From Pseudomonas sp. NKUCC02_KPG (lineage in GTDB: Bacteria; Pseudomonadota; Gammaproteobacteria; Pseudomonadales; Pseudomonadaceae): a DNA stretch of 64,000 nt. The first letter of the stretch is position 1. Each line of letters opens with the position of its first letter. The stretch lies in NCBI RefSeq assembly GCF_019345465.1, contig NZ_JAHKRC010000011.1:124001-188000 (forward strand), in the 5' to 3' direction. Shown here in pieces: positions 50,795 through 60,041 of the stretch. The notes beneath the pieces are model-generated. The model was not told the origin of the DNA, searched no databases, and saw only the letters and a list, made by a program, of their open reading frames with translations. The translations under genes were made by a program, and so were the position numbers.

Positions 50795-53707
50795 TTACTC
50801 GCTATCCAGATGCAGAGGCGAAATCACCCGGCCATCACTCTCTGCTTCACCCAGCGTGGCATCGATAAAGTACACGCGCTCATCAGCCAACTGGCCTTTG
50901 TCCACCAGGAAGTCCTTGATGCTGCTTGCGCGGTCCTGGCCGAGTTGACGCAACAGCACTTCGCTTTTGCTCCAGAAGTCGATCAATGCATCGGTCATTT
51001 TGGCAGCGCGCTCGTCACGGCTCAGGTCTTTCCATTCTGCAGGCGGCTGCTGTTTGAGACGGGTGCGGTAGATGCCTTCGAGCAACGGTCCTTTCTCATC
51101 ATCCGGCACGGTCAGCAAACCCGCCTTGGCCGGGACTTTGTCACCACGGCGCTGGAGGATCTTGTAGTAGTTGTACTGGAACTCGCGCTCAAGACGTTCT
51201 TTCGCAATGAAAGGGCCATCACTGCTCTGTGCTGCAGTCCCTTCGATCTCCAGGCGCAAGGCTGGGCGTTCTTTCAACGCCTGGGCCAGGGTGGTCAGCG
51301 CTTTTTGCGCCTCCGGGCTCAGCTCGCTTGATCCTGGCGCGAATGAAACCGTGCCCAGGTCTTCGGCACCACCACCATTGATCAGGCCGCCAATGAACTT
51401 GAAGGGGGCTTGGGCGGCACGCAGCACCAGATTGCGCACGGTCTGCCAGATAATGGGCATCACACTGAATTGCGGGTTGTTAAGGTCGCCGCTGATCGGC
51501 AGTTCGATGGAGATCTTGCCGTCCGTGTCTTTGAGCAAAGCAATTGCTAGTTTGATCGGCAGATCAACCGCATCGGGGCTGTCGACTTTCTCCCCGAGCT
51601 GCAATTGCTCGACCACCAGTTTGTTCTCGGCCTTGAGCTGACCCTTGGTGATCATGTAGTGCAGATCAAGGTTCAGCCGACCCTTGCGGATACGGTAGCC
51701 GGCAAATTTGCCGGAGTAGGGCGTCAATGTCGTCAATTCGACACGCTTGAAGCTGGTGGCGATATCCAGGCTTGCCATCGGGTCAAACGGGTTGACGCTG
51801 CCCTTGATGGTCACCGGGGCATAACGGTCGACCTTACCCGCTATATTCACCGGGGCGGGCTTGGCATTGCGGCTATCGATGGTGCCGATCTGTCCGTTGA
51901 GCTGTTGAACGGCTGTCTGGAAGTTGGGTGTCAGGCTGAAGTCGGCGAAGTTGGCCGAGCCGTCGTTGATCGCAATCGCGCCTATGTGAATGCCCAGCGG
52001 CTTGTCCTTGCTGGCGGTGCTCTTGGCGGTGCTGCCTGCCGGTTGGGGGATCAGCAGGTCATCGATATTGGTGGTGCGGTCGTCGTTGATCATGAAGCGC
52101 ACGTACGGCTTCTCGAAGTTGACCCTGGTCACCGACAAGCTATCGCCGTGCTGGTATTTCACGTCCTCCAGCACCAGTTTTTGCCACTTGAGGAAGTCGC
52201 GGTCTTTGAGTGTGTCCAGCGTGTGCAGTTGATCGACCTGTGCACGGCCCTCTACGGTAAAGGCCAGTGGCTCGGTGCTTTTGAGATTAACCGCCAGGTC
52301 GCTGCCGAGCATGCCGCTGCGCAGTTCAAGTCGTATGAACGGGTCGATGTAGGCCTGGGCGATACGCAGGTCGATGTCCTTGGTTGTAACCTTGAGCCTG
52401 GCACTCACCGGGCTCAGGTTGACGTCGCCACTGGCGTCAAGCTTGCCTTGCTTGCCCACACCGGTATCCAGTTTGAGGGTGAAGGGCGAGCGGTTCAGGC
52501 TGTCGAAGTTCTGCAGATTCAAGTTAAGCGGACCGATATCCAGCGCTACCGGGGTTTTGGGCTCTTTATCGGCGAGGTGTACGCGATAGTCGCGTAATTC
52601 AACATTCTTAAGCAGCACTTCCCAGGGCTTGCCCGGTGCTACGGGTGCTGATTTTGGTGCTTCAACCGTGACGACTTGTTCTTTTTTGGACGGTGCCTTT
52701 GTGGCTGGAGTGGTAAACAGTTTTTGCCAATCAAGCTGGCCATCCTTCTCGCGGGTGGCCCAGGTTTCGAGGTTGCGGCTGTTGATCTTGCCGACGACGA
52801 CTTGCTGCTTGGCCAGATCCACGCGGGTGTCACTGACATCCAGGCGCTCCAGTCGTACCAGGGGGCGCCCGTCTGGAGCGTTGATCTTGAACGGAGCGAT
52901 GCTGGCCGAGGCATTGGTCAGCACCATCTCGGTTTCTTTGGACAGGTTCAGGCTGTAATCGGTGCTGAAATTCAGCACGCCATCTTCCAGTACCAGTGGC
53001 AGGGCATCGCGTACATAAGGCCACCAGACCTTCATCTGGCCATCGGTAACTTTCAGTTTGCCGGTGGAGGCTATCGGCACCAGGCTTAACGTGCCGCTCC
53101 AGTCAATACGCCCGCCCGCCGGGCCGACAGCTACCAGGGTCATGTCGGCGTTGTCATCGGGCAGGGTGCTGAGGTTTTTCAGCTCCAGGTCCATTGAGTC
53201 GTACAAAAAATCAATGGGTTCGCTGGGACGCATATCGGTGAAGTGCAGGTAGCCGTCAGCCAGCTTGATGCTGTCGAGGCGCACAGGGAACGGTTTGCTG
53301 TCGGGTTCGCTCGGGGCAGGTTCGCTGGCCGGCAACTTGAACAGTTGGGTCAGATTGAGTGAGCCATCCTTGTTGAACAGCACCTCGGTCTTGGGCTTTT
53401 CCAGTTGGACTTCAGCCAGGTGCAACGCTTTTGTCCACAGGCTGTCGAGCTGAAGATTGACGTACAGCCGTTCAAAACCGATCTGTTCCTTGCCTGGTTC
53501 GCCGGTCCTGAACCCCCACAGTGTCAGCTCCAGGCTGAAAGGGTTGAATTCCAGCCGGTCGAGTTTGGCGGGCACCGTGGCGTAGTTGGCAAGCTGCTGG
53601 TTGATGATGCGCAGGCCAATGCCCGGCAGAATCAGGAAGCCAAGCACGCTGTACAGCGCGATAGCAATCAGCACGGCGCCGATGGCGCGGATCAATCCTT
53701 TGAGCAT
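50795..53707 (-). CDS. DUF748 family envelope protein (AsmA-like, OmpA-like C-terminus)
   Basis: This 970-residue protein starts with a transmembrane anchor (about 5-30, GAVLIAIALYSVLGFLILPGIG) followed by long beta-rich repeats with NPFSLELTLWGFR and similar motifs of the DUF748/AsmA group. These are bridge-like proteins proposed to carry lipids across the periplasm. Near residue 785-870 there is an OmpA/peptidoglycan-binding-like segment (VSFAPGSSELSPEAQKALTTLAQALKERPALRLEIEGTA). Function has not been shown for this member. It is transcribed alone, divergent from nothing obvious, and ends against a REPIN. Confidence 0.82.
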   Translation of the reverse strand: MLKGLIRAIGAVLIAIALYSVLGFLILPGIGLRIINQQLANYATVPAKLDRLEFNPFSLELTLWGFRTGEPGKEQIGFERLYVNLQLDSLWTKALHLAEVQLEKPKTEVLFNKDGSLNLTQLFKLPASEPAPSEPDSKPFPVRLDSIKLADGYLHFTDMRPSEPIDFLYDSMDLELKNLSTLPDDNADMTLVAVGPAGGRIDWSGTLSLVPIASTGKLKVTDGQMKVWWPYVRDALPLVLEDGVLNFSTDYSLNLSKETEMVLTNASASIAPFKINAPDGRPLVRLERLDVSDTRVDLAKQQVVVGKINSRNLETWATREKDGQLDWQKLFTTPATKAPSKKEQVVTVEAPKSAPVAPGKPWEVLLKNVELRDYRVHLADKEPKTPVALDIGPLNLNLQNFDSLNRSPFTLKLDTGVGKQGKLDASGDVNLSPVSARLKVTTKDIDLRIAQAYIDPFIRLELRSGMLGSDLAVNLKSTEPLAFTVEGRAQVDQLHTLDTLKDRDFLKWQKLVLEDVKYQHGDSLSVTRVNFEKPYVRFMINDDRTTNIDDLLIPQPAGSTAKSTASKDKPLGIHIGAIAINDGSANFADFSLTPNFQTAVQQLNGQIGTIDSRNAKPAPVNIAGKVDRYAPVTIKGSVNPFDPMASLDIATSFKRVELTTLTPYSGKFAGYRIRKGRLNLDLHYMITKGQLKAENKLVVEQLQLGEKVDSPDAVDLPIKLAIALLKDTDGKISIELPISGDLNNPQFSVMPIIWQTVRNLVLRAAQAPFKFIGGLINGGGAEDLGTVSFAPGSSELSPEAQKALTTLAQALKERPALRLEIEGTAAQSSDGPFIAKERLEREFQYNYYKILQRRGDKVPAKAGLLTVPDDEKGPLLEGIYRTRLKQQPPAEWKDLSRDERAAKMTDALIDFWSKSEVLLRQLGQDRASSIKDFLVDKGQLADERVYFIDATLGEAESDGRVISPLHLDSE

Positions 53708-53794
53708 GTAGGGCGTCGTCTATAGCAGTCGGAGTGCCTTTGAGTATGGCACGCGTTTCTGGTTCCGAGACGAACGCTGTACTCAGAGGATGTT

Positions 53795-54808
53795 TTAAAA
53801 CTGAAGGATCAAGGTTTTCAACGGTGGCTGCTGATCCTGGGACGGGAAGTCACTGGCCGGGGTCAATACTTGCCAGTCGCGAACCGGGCGGCCTGCCTTC
53901 TCGGCACAGCGCAAAACCTGTTCGCGCCAGTCGTCCATGCTGACCTTCGCCAGGTTGTTGCAACAAATCAGCACGCCGTCCGGGGCGGTAGTCAACACCG
54001 CAGGCTTGAGCAGGCTTTGGTAATCGCGCAGCAGATCGACTGTGCCGAATGCGCTTTTGGCCCATGCAGGGGGGTCAAGCAACACCAGATCATATTCACG
54101 TTGATCCAGTCGCGGGTAGGCGGGCAGCTTGTGGCGGCGTTGAATAATCGGCAAGCCGGCCAGTTGGCGGATGGCTGCAAAATAGTCGGACTGCACGAAC
54201 TTCATCTTGGGCAATTGAGGGTTCAGCAGGCCGTTTTCCCGGCCCACCGCGAGGTTACCCTCGGCGAAATCGAGATTGCAGACTTCACGGGCGCCACCCG
54301 CAGCCGCACTCAGGCCCACGCCGCAAGTGTAGGAGAAGAGGTTGAGTACGCTTTTGCCGGCACTGTGTTGTTTGACCCAGCCGCGAGCGTTGCGCAGATC
54401 GAGAAACAACAGAGGGTCTTGCCCGGCATGGCGCCCGCGCACGCGGTACTTCAGCCCCCATTCGTGGCCGACGGTGTCTTCGAGTGCGGCATCTTCAGCG
54501 CGGTACACGGTATCTTCGCGATCAATGCGTGAATTGCCCTGGGAGCGGTCGTTGTAAACCAGCAACAGGTCGAGGCCCAAGTGACGATTGATCGCGTCAT
54601 GCAGTTGCAGCAAATCATCGCGCTCAAGACGCTGATGAAAGCTTTGCACCAGCAGTTGCGGGCCGTAGCGGTCGATGGTCAGTCCGCCAGCGCCTTCCTG
54701 GCTGCCGTGGAACAGGCGATAGCAGTCAGTGCCCTGAGCATGCAGCTCGGCCAACAGGTCGTGACGGTTATCGAGGGCGGCGCGCAGCGCCTGATTCAAG
54801 GAAGACAT
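53795..54808 (-). CDS. Class I SAM-dependent rRNA methyltransferase (RlmI/RlmK-like)
   Basis: This 337-residue protein has the RlmI/RlmK-type Rossmann methyltransferase fold. Motif I is SVLNLFSYTCGVGLSAAAGGAREVCNLDFAEGNLAVGRENG (near 155-195) and motif IV is YDLVLLDPPAWAKS (near 240). An N-terminal beta-rich EEHD-type region (GGLTIDRYGPQLLVQSFHQRL) precedes it. It lacks an obvious N-terminal PUA domain of RlmI, so the methylated position (m5C or m7G of 23S rRNA) is not certain. Pseudomonas relatives are annotated only as rRNA methyltransferases. Confidence 0.8.
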   Translation of the reverse strand: MSSLNQALRAALDNRHDLLAELHAQGTDCYRLFHGSQEGAGGLTIDRYGPQLLVQSFHQRLERDDLLQLHDAINRHLGLDLLLVYNDRSQGNSRIDREDTVYRAEDAALEDTVGHEWGLKYRVRGRHAGQDPLLFLDLRNARGWVKQHSAGKSVLNLFSYTCGVGLSAAAGGAREVCNLDFAEGNLAVGRENGLLNPQLPKMKFVQSDYFAAIRQLAGLPIIQRRHKLPAYPRLDQREYDLVLLDPPAWAKSAFGTVDLLRDYQSLLKPAVLTTAPDGVLICCNNLAKVSMDDWREQVLRCAEKAGRPVRDWQVLTPASDFPSQDQQPPLKTLILQF

Positions 54809-54872
54809 GCCATGCGCCTTGGGGGATAGATAAGGCGCGGCAGTTTAGCAGAATAGGGTGTACGAAACTTCA

Positions 54873-54960
54873 GTGTGGAAGCGGGCTTGCTCACGATCGT
54901 ATCCGCGCGGCTTGACCGACAGACCGAGTAGTCTGCATCGCGAGCAAGCCCGCTCCCACA
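54873..54960. repeat. REPIN (two inverted REP elements)
   Basis: An imperfect left arm (about 54873-54897, GCGGGCTTGCTCACGAT) and a consensus right arm (54937-54960, GCGAGCAAGCCCGCTCCCAC) enclose about 39 bases. It belongs to the same family as 9071-9155 and 17765-17853. It ends 10 bp from the thiolase stop codon. Confidence 0.88.
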
Positions 54961-54970
54961 GGGTGTGCGG

Positions 54971-56152
54971 TTACTCCCGCTCGATCGCCAGTGCCACGCC
55001 CTGGCCACCGCCAATGCACAGGGTTGCCAGGCCTTTTTTCCCGTCGCGCTTGATCATTTCGTGGAGCAGGGTGACGAGGATACGGCAGCCCGACGCTCCA
55101 ATCGGGTGGCCAATGGCAATAGCCCCTCCGTTGACGTTGACCTTGCTCGCGTCCCAGTTCAACTCTTTGCCCACTGCCAGCGCTTGTGCCGCGAACGCTT
55201 CGTTGGCTTCGATCAGGTCCAGTTGCTCAAGGCTCCAGCCTGCCTTGCTCAGGCAGCGCTGAGTGGCGCTCACAGGACCGATACCCATGATGGCCGGGTC
55301 TACGCCAGCGTTGGCGTAGGCGGCAATCCTGGCCAGCACCGGCAAGCCAAGGGCTTTGGCCTTGGTGGCACTCATCAGCATCACTGCGGCTGCGCCGTCA
55401 TTGAGTGAGGATGCATTACCCGCGGTCACGGAGCCGTCCTTCTTGAAGGCTGGACGAAGCTTGGCCAACGACTCGGCAGTGGTGCCTGCGCGAGGCTGTT
55501 CGTCGGTGGCGAAAGCGATCGGATCGCCTTTGCGCTGCGGGATCAGGATGGGGGTGATCTCATCGACAAAGCGCCCGGCTTCAATAGCTGCCGTGGCTTT
55601 TTGTTGCGAGGCGGCGGCAAAGGCGTCTTGCGCTTCACGGCTGATGTCGTACTTATCCACAAGGTTCTCTGCAGTGATACCCATGTGGTAGTCGTTGAAC
55701 GCATCCCACAGGCCATCGCTGATCATGGTGTCGACGATCTGGCCGTGGCCCATGCGCAGGCCGGTGCGGGCACCGGGCATGATGTAGTTGGACAGGCTCA
55801 TGTTTTCCTGTCCGCCGGCAATGATCACCTCTGCATCGCCGCAACGAATCGCCTGGGCGGCCAGGTGCAGGGCCTTGAGGCCCGAGCCGCAGACTTTGTT
55901 GAGGGTCAAGGCAGGAACCGCGAAGGGTAGCCCGGCCTTGATTGCAGCCTGGCGAGCAGGGTTTTGCCCGGCCCCGGCGGTCAGTACCTGGCCCATGATA
56001 ACTTCGTCGACCTGAGTGCCATCCAGCCCGGTTTGCACCAGTAACTGGCGGATGACCGCAGCGCCCAGTTCCACGGCGGGTACATGGGCCAGGGAGCCTT
56101 GAAAACTGCCAACGGCAGTGCGGGTAGCGGCAACGATTACGACATCTTGCAT
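54971..56152 (-). CDS. Acetyl-CoA C-acetyltransferase (thiolase)
   Basis: This 393-residue biosynthetic-type thiolase reversibly joins two acetyl-CoA molecules. The start is ATG 56152 (MQDVVIVAATRTAVGSFQGSL); the longer open frame upstream lacks similarity. The catalytic triad is visible: C88 in NKVCGSGLKAL, H349 in IAIGHPIGASG and C379 in TLCIGGGQGVALAIERE. This places it with AtoB/PhaA rather than fatty-acid FadA, but no phaB, phaC or ketone-body genes are next to it, so its pathway is open. Confidence 0.93.
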   Translation of the reverse strand: MQDVVIVAATRTAVGSFQGSLAHVPAVELGAAVIRQLLVQTGLDGTQVDEVIMGQVLTAGAGQNPARQAAIKAGLPFAVPALTLNKVCGSGLKALHLAAQAIRCGDAEVIIAGGQENMSLSNYIMPGARTGLRMGHGQIVDTMISDGLWDAFNDYHMGITAENLVDKYDISREAQDAFAAASQQKATAAIEAGRFVDEITPILIPQRKGDPIAFATDEQPRAGTTAESLAKLRPAFKKDGSVTAGNASSLNDGAAAVMLMSATKAKALGLPVLARIAAYANAGVDPAIMGIGPVSATQRCLSKAGWSLEQLDLIEANEAFAAQALAVGKELNWDASKVNVNGGAIAIGHPIGASGCRILVTLLHEMIKRDGKKGLATLCIGGGQGVALAIERE

Positions 56153-56228
56153 TGCTAGAGTCCTCTTTATTCTTGGAGTGTTGTGCTCGGAGTCAGGCGG
56201 GCATGGTGGCATGAAATTCACCCATGGG

Positions 56229-56324
56229 TGTAGTCGCTGCCGCAGGCTGCGATTGCATCGGTACAGTCCGTCAGATTGGTCGTTGCAGTTGTATCGCAGC
56301 CTGCGTTCCTCGGCAGCGACTACA
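56229..56324. repeat. REPIN-like inverted repeat, second family
   Basis: TGTAGTCGCTGCCGCAGGCTGCGAT (25 bases, at 56229-56253) is matched by a complementary arm at 56293-56324 that carries an extra few bases in the middle. It lies between the thiolase and the MpaB-family gene. The arm contains the stop codon (TAG, 56322-56320) of the MpaB-family gene. Confidence 0.85.
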
Positions 56325-57201
56325 GGCTTTTGTTGCTCAACCCCATGCGCCGCCGTGCTCGTTGCACGGAGCCATTGCGCACGGCCCAGCGAAGGATCGG
56401 CGCCGTACTGTTCACTTCGGCCCGCACCAGCTTGCGAATCAGAGGACGCTGGTGCAGTCCCAGTTGATCGCTGGCCCAGTCAGGCAGCAAATCAATCCCG
56501 GCCTTCATCATCAGCGCGCCAAAGGGTTTGGCCAGCAGGCTGGGGGAGGGAGCATTGAGCAGCAAGCGAATCACCTCGTGGCTACGCTCATCACACAGCA
56601 ATTGTGGACGGATTGCCTCGAGGTAGTCGGTCACTTGCTGGCGTGAGCGCGGAACGTTTGTAGCGCCCAGGCGTTCAGCGATCATGGCTATTTCGTCGTA
56701 GTAACGATCCTGATCTGCACCGGATAAATGGGGGTTGCGATAGCGCAAGTGAGCGGCGAGGAAATTGCTGACCTCTGCCACATGCACCCAGGTCAACAAT
56801 TCGGGGTCGCTGGCGGCATAGGGGCGACCATCGAGGCCGGTGCCGGTGACTTGCAGGTGGATGGTACGCACCTTGTCGATCAGCCAGTTGGCATCACCGG
56901 TGGCACCGAAAGTGGTTCCAGAAATGAACTGCCCGGTGCGGCGTAACCGACCCAGCATGTCCTGACGAAAATTGGAGTGGTCCCACACCCCGGCCAGGGC
57001 CAGTGGGTGCAAGGCTTGCAGCATCAAGGCGCTGATGCCGCCAATCAGCATGCTGGTGAAATCACCATGTACCTGCCAACTGATGGAGTCCGGGCCAAAC
57101 AGGCCGGGATCGCCCTTGGGGTTTTCGAGGTCGAGCTGGCCGAGGGAGAGCCCGGTCAGGCTCATGATCTGGCGTTCGATGGGGCGGCGGATAAGTTCCA
57201 T
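56320..57201 (-). CDS. Oxygenase MpaB family protein (DUF2236)
   Basis: This 293-residue protein belongs to DUF2236/MpaB, a heme-binding oxygenase-like family that includes rubber oxygenase Lcp. The recognisable core is FGPDSISWQVHGDFTSMLIGGISALMLQALHPLALAGVWDHSNFRQDMLGRLRRTGQFISGTTFG, with conserved histidines HP and DHS, and WVHVAEVSNFLAAH further on. The reaction is unknown. The last codons run into a REPIN, which supplies the stop codon. It lies just downstream of pgi on the same strand (53-bp gap) and could be co-transcribed. Confidence 0.8.
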   Translation of the reverse strand: MELIRRPIERQIMSLTGLSLGQLDLENPKGDPGLFGPDSISWQVHGDFTSMLIGGISALMLQALHPLALAGVWDHSNFRQDMLGRLRRTGQFISGTTFGATGDANWLIDKVRTIHLQVTGTGLDGRPYAASDPELLTWVHVAEVSNFLAAHLRYRNPHLSGADQDRYYDEIAMIAERLGATNVPRSRQQVTDYLEAIRPQLLCDERSHEVIRLLLNAPSPSLLAKPFGALMMKAGIDLLPDWASDQLGLHQRPLIRKLVRAEVNSTAPILRWAVRNGSVQRARRRMGLSNKSL

Positions 57202-57253
57202 GATGCCTTTCTCGATGGTGCCAGCCAGTCGGTGAAGACTGGCTGGCTATCAA

Positions 57254-58918
57254 TCAACCGCGATGGCGACCGCGGAAGTAGTTGATCAGACCTTGGGTCG
57301 AAGCATCGTCGGCCGGCTCTTCCTGGCTGCCGACCAGGCGGTTGTAAACGCCCTTGCCCAGTTCCTTGCCCAGCTCGACACCCCATTGGTCGAAGGCGTT
57401 GATGCCCCAGATCACGCTTTGCACAAAGACCTTGTGCTCGTACAGCGCAACCAGCGCGCCCAGACGACGCGGGCTGATGCGTTCAACCACCAGGGTATTG
57501 CTCGGACGGTTGCCTGGAATCACCTTGTGCGGTGCGAGTTTTTGCACCTCTTCTTCGGCCATGCCTTTGTCGCGCAATTCAGTTTCGGCTTCTTCGCGGG
57601 TTTTACCCAGCATCAGAGCCTGGCTTTGCGACAGGCAGTTGGCATACAGCCACTGATGGTGATCGGCCACAGGGTTGAAACTGACGATCGGCACGATGAA
57701 ATCGGCCGGGATCAGCTGGGTGCCCTGATGCAGTAACTGGTGATACGCATGCTGACCGTTGCAGCCTACGCCGCCCCAGATGACAGGACCCGTGTCGGTG
57801 GACACCGGAGTGCCGTCCTGGCGCACGCTTTTGCCGTTGGACTCCATGTCCAGCTGTTGCAAGTGTTTGGTGATGTTGCGCAGGTAGTGGTCGTACGGCA
57901 GGATCGCGTGGCTTTGTGCGCCCCAGAAATTGCCATACCAGACACCCAGTGCGGCCATCAGCACAGGCATGTTCTGTTCAAACGGAGCGGTCTGGAAGTG
58001 CTGGTCCATGGTGTAGGCACCGGACAGAAGCTCCTTGAAGTTGGACATGCCGATTGCCAGGGCAATTGGCAAGCCGATGGCCGACCACAGCGAGTAACGC
58101 CCGCCGACCCAGTCCCACATCGGGAAGATGTTCTCTTCGCGAATACCGAAGGCCACAGCGGCCGCGTTGTTGCTCGATACGGCGATAAAGTGGCGATGCA
58201 GCTCTGCTTCCGAACCGCCCTGGGCCAGGTACCAGGCCCGGGCAGCCTGAGCGTTTTTCAGGGTTTCGAGGGTGTTGAAGGATTTGGACGAAACGATAAA
58301 CAGCGTGGTTTCGGCGCGCAATTTGGCGGTCAGTTCATGGAATTCACTGCCGTCGATATTTGCCAGGTAGTGGCAACGCACCCCTTTTTGGGCGTAGGAC
58401 AACAGCGCTTCAGAGACCAGCTCGGGGCCCAGGAAAGAGCCACCAATGCCAATGTTGACGATATCGGTGATCGGTTTTTCGGTGTAACCACGCCACAGAC
58501 CGTCGTGAATCCTGCCGACCAGCTCGGTCATCTGGTTCAGGACTTTATGCACCTCGGGCATGATGTTCACGCCGTTCACCGACAGTTTGTCGGCAACCGG
58601 GCGGCGCAGCGCGGTGTGCAAGGCTGGACGGCCTTCAGAGGCGTTGACGATTTCGCCACCAAACAGCGACTTGATCGCGCCTTTGAGATCGACCTCGTTG
58701 GCGAGATTGACCAACAGGTCGCGGGTCTCGTTGGTGATCAGGTTTTTCGAGTAGTCCAGAAACAGCCCGCAGCTGCTCAGGGTGAATTCTTCAAAACGTT
58801 TGGGGTTGCTGTTAAACGCGTCGCGCATGCTGAAATTTTGCATGTCAGCGCGGTGGAGTTTCAACGCTTGCCAAGCGGGCAGAGCGGTAACGTCATGAGG
58901 GGTGCGGTAGTACGCCAT
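57254..58918 (-). CDS. pgi: Glucose-6-phosphate isomerase
   Basis: PGI (554 residues) interconverts glucose-6-phosphate and fructose-6-phosphate. The two SIS domains carry NIGIGGSFLGPELVSEAL, SKSFNTLETL and the signatures FPMWDWVGGRYSLWSAIGL and GINAFDQWGVELGK, which contain the active-site Glu, His and Lys. AAGGATAT precedes the ATG at 58918. The length is typical. The gene is followed by the MpaB-family gene and preceded by panC on the same strand. Confidence 0.98.
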   Translation of the reverse strand: MAYYRTPHDVTALPAWQALKLHRADMQNFSMRDAFNSNPKRFEEFTLSSCGLFLDYSKNLITNETRDLLVNLANEVDLKGAIKSLFGGEIVNASEGRPALHTALRRPVADKLSVNGVNIMPEVHKVLNQMTELVGRIHDGLWRGYTEKPITDIVNIGIGGSFLGPELVSEALLSYAQKGVRCHYLANIDGSEFHELTAKLRAETTLFIVSSKSFNTLETLKNAQAARAWYLAQGGSEAELHRHFIAVSSNNAAAVAFGIREENIFPMWDWVGGRYSLWSAIGLPIALAIGMSNFKELLSGAYTMDQHFQTAPFEQNMPVLMAALGVWYGNFWGAQSHAILPYDHYLRNITKHLQQLDMESNGKSVRQDGTPVSTDTGPVIWGGVGCNGQHAYHQLLHQGTQLIPADFIVPIVSFNPVADHHQWLYANCLSQSQALMLGKTREEAETELRDKGMAEEEVQKLAPHKVIPGNRPSNTLVVERISPRRLGALVALYEHKVFVQSVIWGINAFDQWGVELGKELGKGVYNRLVGSQEEPADDASTQGLINYFRGRHRG

Positions 58919-59020
58919 CGCTGCGGATATCCTTTTTGCTTGAACTGCCTTTGGACACTGAAAACGCCTGCACCTTTTTATTATCGAGGTGCCCGGTCGG
59001 TCTGATTCTGCACGTCAGCT

Positions 59021-59059
59021 AGAAGCAGGGCGATTACAGTACCTCTCTCGCCTGCTTCT
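59021..59059. repeat. Inverted repeat in the panC-pgi gap
   Basis: AGAAGCAGG (59021-59029) and CCTGCTTCT (59051-59059) form a 9-bp stem around a 21-base loop, with adjacent GCGA/TCGC pairing. The 262-bp gap lies between panC and pgi, which read leftwards. A palindrome GCTCTG-T-CAGAGC (59174-59186) overlaps the panC stop. Both are candidate 3'-end structures of the panBC message; neither has a clear T-run. Confidence 0.5.
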
Positions 59060-59180
59060 GTCTTGGCTTTGTCTGACAACAAACGGTAACTTTTGTCACC
59101 GCTGTGTCACACGAGCTGAATCGTTTCAGTGTTTCTTTATGGAGTGCGGGTCATTCCGCGGGTCCGCGCAGTCGGCTCTG

Positions 59181-60041
59181 TCAGAGCGCGCTGTCGAGGT
59201 TTAAGTGCACGTTGTCGATTAAACGGGTGGCGCCCATAAAAGCCGCGACCAAAATCACCAGGTCACGATCAGTGGCCGTGGCCGGGAGCAAAGTCTGGCC
59301 GTGACGCACTTCCAGGTAGTCGGGGCGAAAGCCGATGGCTTCGATCTGCGCCAGATGCTGGCTGACCAATGCCGGGTAATCGCGCTCACCAGCTTCAATG
59401 GCGTGAGCCATCTCGCTCAAATGACGGTACAGCGCAGGTGCCAGGGCACGCTGCTCTTCGCTCAGGTAACCATTTCGCGAAGACAGGGCCAGGCCATCTT
59501 CGGCGCGTACGGTCGGTTCACTGATGATCTGGATCGGAAAGTTGAGGTCGTTGACCATTGCACGAATGACTGCCAGCTGCTGGTAGTCCTTTTGGCCAAA
59601 GATCGCCAGATCAGGCTGAACCATATTGAACAGTTTGCTGACCACCGTGGTCACGCCATCGAAATGCCCCGGGCGACGGCTGCCGCACAGTTCATTGCTC
59701 AACTTGGCGGCAGTAACACGGGTCAGGCCCTCCATGCCGTTGGGGTACATTTCCTCGACGGTTGGGGCAAACAGCAAATGGCAACCTGCCTGCAGGAGTC
59801 TTTCCTGATCGGCCGCCAGAGTGCGCGGATAGGTGGCGAGGTCTTCGTTGGCACCAAACTGCAGCGGGTTTACAAAAATGCTGGCCACTACAAAGTCAGC
59901 CTGTTGCGCGGCGGTGGTGACCAGTGCGCCATGACCGCTGTGCAGATTGCCCATGGTCGGAACCAGGGCTATTTGTTTGCCTTCGCGGCGTGCACGGGCG
60001 ATAACGGCGCGCAATTCGCGAACGGTTTTAACTGTGTTCAT
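59181..60041 (-). CDS. panC: Pantothenate synthetase PanC
   Basis: PanC (286 residues) joins pantoate and beta-alanine with ATP to make pantothenate, the coenzyme A precursor. The HIGH-like motif MGNLHSGHGALV and the KDYQQ (KMSKS-like) loop are visible, with SSRNGYLSEEQRALAPALYRHL further on. It overlaps panB by 4 bp, and the two form the usual panBC pair. PanD is not in the window. Confidence 0.97.
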   Translation of the reverse strand: MNTVKTVRELRAVIARARREGKQIALVPTMGNLHSGHGALVTTAAQQADFVVASIFVNPLQFGANEDLATYPRTLAADQERLLQAGCHLLFAPTVEEMYPNGMEGLTRVTAAKLSNELCGSRRPGHFDGVTTVVSKLFNMVQPDLAIFGQKDYQQLAVIRAMVNDLNFPIQIISEPTVRAEDGLALSSRNGYLSEEQRALAPALYRHLSEMAHAIEAGERDYPALVSQHLAQIEAIGFRPDYLEVRHGQTLLPATATDRDLVILVAAFMGATRLIDNVHLNLDSAL

